Positions 60,616 to 64,000 of a stretch of 64,000 nt of DNA are shown here, in pieces. This DNA is from Rugamonas rivuli (GTDB taxonomy: Bacteria > Pseudomonadota > Gammaproteobacteria > Burkholderiales > Burkholderiaceae_D), in NCBI RefSeq assembly GCF_009380165.1, contig NZ_WHUF01000007.1, forward strand, positions 1 through 64,000. The letters are read 5' to 3'. Numbering within the stretch: the stretch's first letter is position 1; each line of letters opens with the position of its first letter. Below the pieces are notes generated by a model that saw only the letters and a list, made by a program, of their open reading frames with translations, was not told where the DNA came from and ran no database searches. Both the position numbers and the translations under genes were made by a program.

Positions 60616-60891
60616 ATGTCTACCATCATCTCATTCGTACAAAATTTTTCCCTGGTTGCCGCCGGTGAGCTGGCGCTGGCCAGCGGCGCCGTTTGCGCGC
60701 TGATCGTGCTGTTCAAACCGTTGTTGCGCGGCCTGGGCCGTGCAGCCATGCTGGTCGTCAAGCCGAAACGCAGCAAGGAAGAGCAGCTGCAGCGCCGCCA
60801 GATGCGCGACGCTATGATGCTCAAGCGCATGCTGAACTCGGTGGAGCCTAGCCAGGCCGCCGAACTGCGCGCGATGGCCGCCCGTGCCTAA
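60616..60891 (+). CDS. Small single-pass membrane protein of unknown function
   Basis: 91 residues if the ATG at 60616 is used, 96 from 60601; neither has a good ribosome site. A membrane helix (AAGELALASGAVCALIVLF) is followed by a basic stretch KPKRSKEEQLQRRQMRDAMM and an amphipathic end VEPSQAAELRAMAARA. No family is recognised. Divergent from the LysR gene with a 171-bp gap. Confidence 0.55.
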   Translation: MSTIISFVQNFSLVAAGELALASGAVCALIVLFKPLLRGLGRAAMLVVKPKRSKEEQLQRRQMRDAMMLKRMLNSVEPSQAAELRAMAARA

Positions 60892-60898
60892 ATTTTAA

Positions 60899-60939
60899 GC
60901 GGCGGTACCGTGGGGACGCCCCCGCCGGTACCGCGCCGC
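60899..60939. terminator. Strong GC hairpin between convergent genes
   Basis: GCGGCGGTACC pairs imperfectly with GGTACCGCGCCGC (two extra bases) around an inner GGGG/CCCC stem. There is no T tract, so it may be a bidirectional structural or Rho-assisted terminator. Confidence 0.4.
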
Positions 60940-60943
60940 AACA

Positions 60944-61537
60944 TTATTTCTCGCCCAGCAGGGCAGGTTTCAGCGAGCTGTCGACCGGATGGTCGCCCAG
61001 CCAGATGCGCAGCACGGCGTTGTAGAACGCCACGTCCGGCATCAATTCCCCGATTTTCTTACCGTTCAGATAGCACTGCGTGCCCTCGCCCGGGGTCCAG
61101 TCCAGCAGCATCTGGTCGCCCTTTTTCAGCGCCTGGATTTGCGCGAACACTTCGCCGAACTTCATCGTCTGCGGCAGGATCTTGCTGCGTTCGTTCTTGT
61201 CGGTGTTATTGTTCAGGCCGTCCATGAAGGCCTTGCCGAAATCTTCCGAACTCACTTCGCGCAGCATCGTGATCGCCACGCGGCGCGGGCCCTGGGTCGC
61301 CAGCACGTCCGGCACGGTGGTTTTCTTTTCGGTCAGGTAGAGGCCGGCGGCGTAGACCTTGAAGATGACCTTGGTGCGCAGACCGGCGCCGTTCAGCTTC
61401 AGTTCTTTGCCGGCAACGCTAATGCTGTCGTCGAATTTAACGCCGGCCACGTCCACGGCGGCAAATGCGGGCAGGCTGAAGCTGCCGGCCAGGAAGGCGG
61501 CTGCCATCAGGCTCTTGATGGTGTTTCTGCGATTCAT
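60944..61537 (-). CDS. Chalcone isomerase-fold protein, exported
   Basis: 197 residues from the ATG at 61537 (GGAGA upstream); the frame continues upstream for 74 codons without a ribosome site. Signal peptide LMAAAFLAGSFSLPAFAA. The mature domain contains VKFDDSISVAGKELKLNGAG, KVYAAGLYLTEKKTTVPDVL and WLGDHPVDSSLKPALLG, the form of bacterial chalcone-isomerase-like proteins, which lack flavonoid activity in most bacteria. The role is unknown; a periplasmic location is predicted. Confidence 0.82.
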   Translation of the reverse strand: MNRRNTIKSLMAAAFLAGSFSLPAFAAVDVAGVKFDDSISVAGKELKLNGAGLRTKVIFKVYAAGLYLTEKKTTVPDVLATQGPRRVAITMLREVSSEDFGKAFMDGLNNNTDKNERSKILPQTMKFGEVFAQIQALKKGDQMLLDWTPGEGTQCYLNGKKIGELMPDVAFYNAVLRIWLGDHPVDSSLKPALLGEK

Positions 61538-61650
61538 GTGTAGTCTCCGAGGGCGCCCGTGAGGTAGGCGTTGGTGGAATATACCACCCGGAGCAGGACA
61601 GCAACACGGTGCGGCGCAAATTGGCCGCACGGTCATGCTTTTTTGGCTCG

Positions 61651-61905
61651 TCAGGCCTTGGCAGCCTGCAAACGTTCGAATTTGCTGCGCAACTGTTCTT
61701 CGCTCTCGCGCCAGGCGGGATTGAAGGGGATGCAGCTGACCGGGCACACCTGCTGGCATTGCGGCTCATTGAAATGGCCGACGCATTCGGTGCACTTGTC
61801 CGGGTCGATTTCGTAAATTTCCGCGCCCATGTAGATCGCGTCGTTCGGGCACTCAGGCTCGCAAACGTCGCAATTGATACAGTCGTCGGTGATCATCAAG
61901 GCCAT
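61651..61905 (-). CDS. YfhL-family 2[4Fe-4S] ferredoxin
   Basis: 84 residues. Two cluster motifs: CINCDVCEPECP (first CxxCxxCxxxCP) and CTECVGHFNEPQCQQVCP, in which the first CxxC of the second set is followed by the long insertion that marks the YfhL/Alvin group. Tail RESEEQLRSKFERLQAAKA. Its partner is unknown. It lies 24 bp downstream of coaD, a common arrangement in betaproteobacteria, and the two probably share a transcript. Confidence 0.9.
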   Translation of the reverse strand: MALMITDDCINCDVCEPECPNDAIYMGAEIYEIDPDKCTECVGHFNEPQCQQVCPVSCIPFNPAWRESEEQLRSKFERLQAAKA

Positions 61906-61929
61906 GGCGGAACTCGCTTAAATCGCTGG

Positions 61930-62421
61930 TTACTCGGCCTTGGTGGCGGCAATTTTCTTTTGCAGCCAGCGGTCGACCGATGGGAAAACAAACTTCGATA
62001 CGTCGCCGCCCAGCACCGCGATCTCGCGCACGATGGTGCCGGAGATAAACTGGTATTGGTCGGACGGCGTCAGGAACAGGGTTTCGACGTCGGGCAGCAG
62101 GTAGCGGTTCATGCCCGCCATCTGGAACTCGTACTCGAAGTCGGACACGGCGCGCAGGCCGCGTACGATGACGCGGGCATCATGCTCGCGCACGAAATCT
62201 TTCAACAGGCCGGAGAAACTCTCGACCTTGACGTTGGGATAGTGGCCCAGGACTTCGTTGGCTATGGTCAGGCGCTCTTCCAGCGAGAAGAACGGTTTCT
62301 TGTTCTTGCTGTCGGCGACACCGACCACCAGCGTGTCGAACAGACCGGATGCGCGACGCACCAGATCTTCGTGACCACGGGTCAACGGATCAAAAGTTCC
62401 TGGATAAACGGCTACTACCAT
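61930..62421 (-). CDS. coaD: Phosphopantetheine adenylyltransferase
   Basis: 163 residues, RBS AAGGAG upstream. Nucleotidyltransferase motifs AVYPGTFDPLTRGHEDLVRR (TxGH-type) and QYQFISGTIVREIAVLGGDV (ISSTxxR-like), as in all bacterial CoaD. It makes dephospho-CoA from 4'-phosphopantetheine and ATP. It lies 108 bp downstream of rsmD; coaD-rsmD pairs are common. Confidence 0.95.
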   Translation of the reverse strand: MVVAVYPGTFDPLTRGHEDLVRRASGLFDTLVVGVADSKNKKPFFSLEERLTIANEVLGHYPNVKVESFSGLLKDFVREHDARVIVRGLRAVSDFEYEFQMAGMNRYLLPDVETLFLTPSDQYQFISGTIVREIAVLGGDVSKFVFPSVDRWLQKKIAATKAE

Positions 62422-62529
62422 CGCGGCTCCTTGCAGTGCACCAATATAGAACGCGCATTATGCCTGAAAAACCCTGTTTGCCTTAATTTGGGGCGGCTTG
62501 CGGCCCTTTTAGCGGCAAATGGCGGGTGT

Positions 62530-63186
62530 TCAGGCAGCCGTTTGCTTGTGCTTTAACAAATGATAGAACACCATCCCGGCCTTGTCAGCCCGCAGCACTT
62601 CCCACGGCGCCATCCACTCCGGCGCCGCGTCTTCTTCGAACTCCAGCGCCAGGCCGGATTCAGCGTAGATCAGGCCGCCCTCTTTCAAGATGCGCGTGCA
62701 CAGCGGCAGGCAGCGTTCGAGGAATTCCTGCTGGTAAGGCGGATCGAGGAAGATCAGGTCGTACTTCTGGCCGCGCGCAATGGCCGACTGGGCCACGGCC
62801 AGCGCGTCGGCGCGGATGATCTGCACATTGTCGGCTTTCAGCTTGGCCTTGATGTCTTCCAGCTGGCGCACCACCGGCACCACGGTGTCGATCATCGTTA
62901 CCGATTGCGCGCCGCGGCTGGCCGCTTCGAAACCCAGCGCGCCGCTGCCGGCGAACAAGTCCAGCACTTGCGCATCGGCCCAATAGCCGTCGCGCTGGTG
63001 ATTGATCCAGTTGAACACGGTTTCGCGCACACGGTCCGGAGTCGGACGCAGGCCGGAGGCGCTCAGCACCGGCAGCGGCGTGCGCTTCCAGGCGCCGCCG
63101 ATGATGCGCACCTGGTTGCTGTGCTGGGGACCGTGGACCGGGACTTTGGCTGGTTTCGCGGGCTTGTTGGCGGGCTTCTTTGGCAT
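62530..63186 (-). CDS. rsmD: 16S rRNA (guanine(966)-N2)-methyltransferase RsmD
   Basis: 218 residues. The N-terminus is Lys/Pro/Ala-rich (KKPANKPAKPAKVPVHG). Motifs: RIIGGAWKRTPLPVLSASGL, RPTPDRVRETVFNWINH, VLDLFAGSGALGFEAASRGA (SAM site), DLIFLDPPYQQEFLERCL (DPPY catalytic motif). It methylates G966 of 16S rRNA. Neighbour of coaD, as usual. Confidence 0.93.
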   Translation of the reverse strand: MPKKPANKPAKPAKVPVHGPQHSNQVRIIGGAWKRTPLPVLSASGLRPTPDRVRETVFNWINHQRDGYWADAQVLDLFAGSGALGFEAASRGAQSVTMIDTVVPVVRQLEDIKAKLKADNVQIIRADALAVAQSAIARGQKYDLIFLDPPYQQEFLERCLPLCTRILKEGGLIYAESGLALEFEEDAAPEWMAPWEVLRADKAGMVFYHLLKHKQTAA

Positions 63187-63239
63187 GTGGCTGTGTTCTA
63201 AGTCATTGATTCAACAGGGGCCACTATACCATACCGGCC

Positions 63240-64000
63240 CTAGCGGGGTTCCGCCGCCAGGCTGTTGAAGTCGTCGATCCAGCCCTGCATGCGCTTGTGC
63301 GCGTGGGCTTTCTGGGCCGGCGTCGCAATCTTGATGACGGTCAAGATGAACTGCATGGTGGATTCATCGTAGGCATCGAAGAACGGTTTGCGCTCGGAAT
63401 GTTCCAGGCGCTCGAAGCTGTCCTTGATCAGCGTGTGGATCAGCGCCATCGTCGCTTCCTTGCTCAGTTTTTCGCGCTGCACCTTTTGCACCAGCGTCAG
63501 GATGTTCTTCTGGCGGCGCATGCGCTCGTCGAGCCAGATATCGTTGTCCAGCGGGCGTGCGTCGGAGGCGCGGCGGATCTGGGCTTCCTGCTCGGCGTTG
63601 AAGGGGCCGAACCACAGCTCGAATTGCTCCATCGATTTTTTATAGCGGAACTTCTGCTGGGCTTCCTTGTCGCCCTTCATATTCTTCTTGCGGAACTCGA
63701 CGTTATTGGCAGTGAACTTTTTTTCCAGCGCGGCGATCTGCTCTGGTTGCAGCGAACGTGCCAGGTCGGCCAGCTCGGGCAAGGCCTTGAACAGCAGCAG
63801 CTGGGTGCGGCGTTTGATTTCGTCGTAATTGTTGGCCAGGTCGGCCACGGTGGGATTGCCGGCCAGCTGGCGCTGTCCGGTCTGCAGAATCTGCGTGTAG
63901 TCATGCAACTGGGTCTTGCGATGCCAGTGGAACAGCTCGTCGATATCCTTCTTGACCCAGACTTTCTGATCGCTGTTGAGGTCGACGTAAGCGTCCAGCC
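63240..64000 (-). CDS. DUF6279-like lipoprotein, truncated at the window edge
   Basis: The frame is open from a TAG stop at 63240 to the window edge (253 codons seen), so the N-terminus and any lipobox are outside. The visible part starts LDAYVDLNSDQKVWVKKDID and ELFHWHRKTQLHDYTQILQT, resembling the DUF6279 family, and continues as a long helical domain (EQIAALEKKFTANNVEFRKK; EREKLSKEATMALIHTLIKD-like helix). A TTG at 63906-63908 could be mistaken for a start. The function is unknown. Confidence 0.75.
   Translation of the reverse strand, partial: LDAYVDLNSDQKVWVKKDIDELFHWHRKTQLHDYTQILQTGQRQLAGNPTVADLANNYDEIKRRTQLLLFKALPELADLARSLQPEQIAALEKKFTANNVEFRKKNMKGDKEAQQKFRYKKSMEQFELWFGPFNAEQEAQIRRASDARPLDNDIWLDERMRRQKNILTLVQKVQREKLSKEATMALIHTLIKDSFERLEHSERKPFFDAYDESTMQFILTVIKIATPAQKAHAHKRMQGWIDDFNSLAAEPR

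Overview
The window looks like about 64 kb of an origin-proximal chromosomal region from a GC-rich betaproteobacterium, most likely an Oxalobacteraceae member of the Massilia/Duganella type. This is inferred from the gene order (atpIBEFHAGDC, parBA, rsmG-mnmG, a liv transporter), the poly(3-hydroxybutyrate) degradation genes and the overall protein style. No database search was possible. No tRNA, rRNA, CRISPR array, insertion sequence or prophage was seen.

Layout. 1-3.2 kb: a minus-strand operon of three tandem tail-collar (microcystin-dependent-protein type) genes, a DUF6916-like protein and the N-terminal end of a two-partner-secretion haemagglutinin cut by the window edge. 3.4-10.1 kb: an FtrA-type regulator divergent from a rhodanese, a methyltransferase, a periplasmic binding protein, a glutathione peroxidase, a PHB depolymerase and succinate-semialdehyde dehydrogenase. 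10.1-17.6 kb: PPK2, then a divergent polyamine/membrane cluster: FAD oxidoreductase and membrane spermidine synthase-like protein on minus; DUF350, SPFH, DUF4178, a small Gly-rich protein and SpeD on plus. 17.6-24.5 kb: small metabolic genes, regulators, PhzF, RsgA, an MFS exporter and two decayed higBA-like toxin-antitoxin loci. 25.0-32.1 kb: the complete F1Fo ATP synthase operon with a clear sigma70 promoter. 32.2-36.8 kb: parB, parA, rsmG, mnmG and two exact parS sites bracketing a terminator. 36.8-48.6 kb: a TSUP permease, Fe-ADH, 3-hydroxybutyrate oligomer hydrolase, a branched-chain amino acid ABC transporter (livGFKHM), a GMC oxidoreductase and a nitronate monooxygenase. 48.6-52.1 kb: a GGDEF-EAL protein flanked by two similar AT-rich modules, each with DnaA boxes and a CTA-rich tract resembling the DnaA-trio unwinding element. 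52.1-64 kb: mtnN, a SUMF1-domain protein, putA with a divergent Lrp regulator, a chemoreceptor, a LysR regulator, coaD, rsmD and partial lipoprotein genes.

How it fits together. Between about 25 and 48.6 kb almost every gene is on the minus strand, as expected if replication starts near 49-52 kb and moves left. parABS lies nearby, and perfect TTATCCACA boxes are over-represented (seven found by eye, against about 0.5 expected for a random 9-mer on both strands). The twin DnaA-box/DnaA-trio modules are therefore a serious oriC candidate, although dnaA itself is not in the window.

The second item of special interest is the polyamine/membrane cluster. SpeD and a membrane-anchored aminopropyltransferase are divergent neighbours of an apparently Tat-exported flavoprotein and three membrane-associated proteins (DUF350, SPFH, DUF4178). 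This suggests a polyamine-linked envelope function rather than housekeeping spermidine synthesis.
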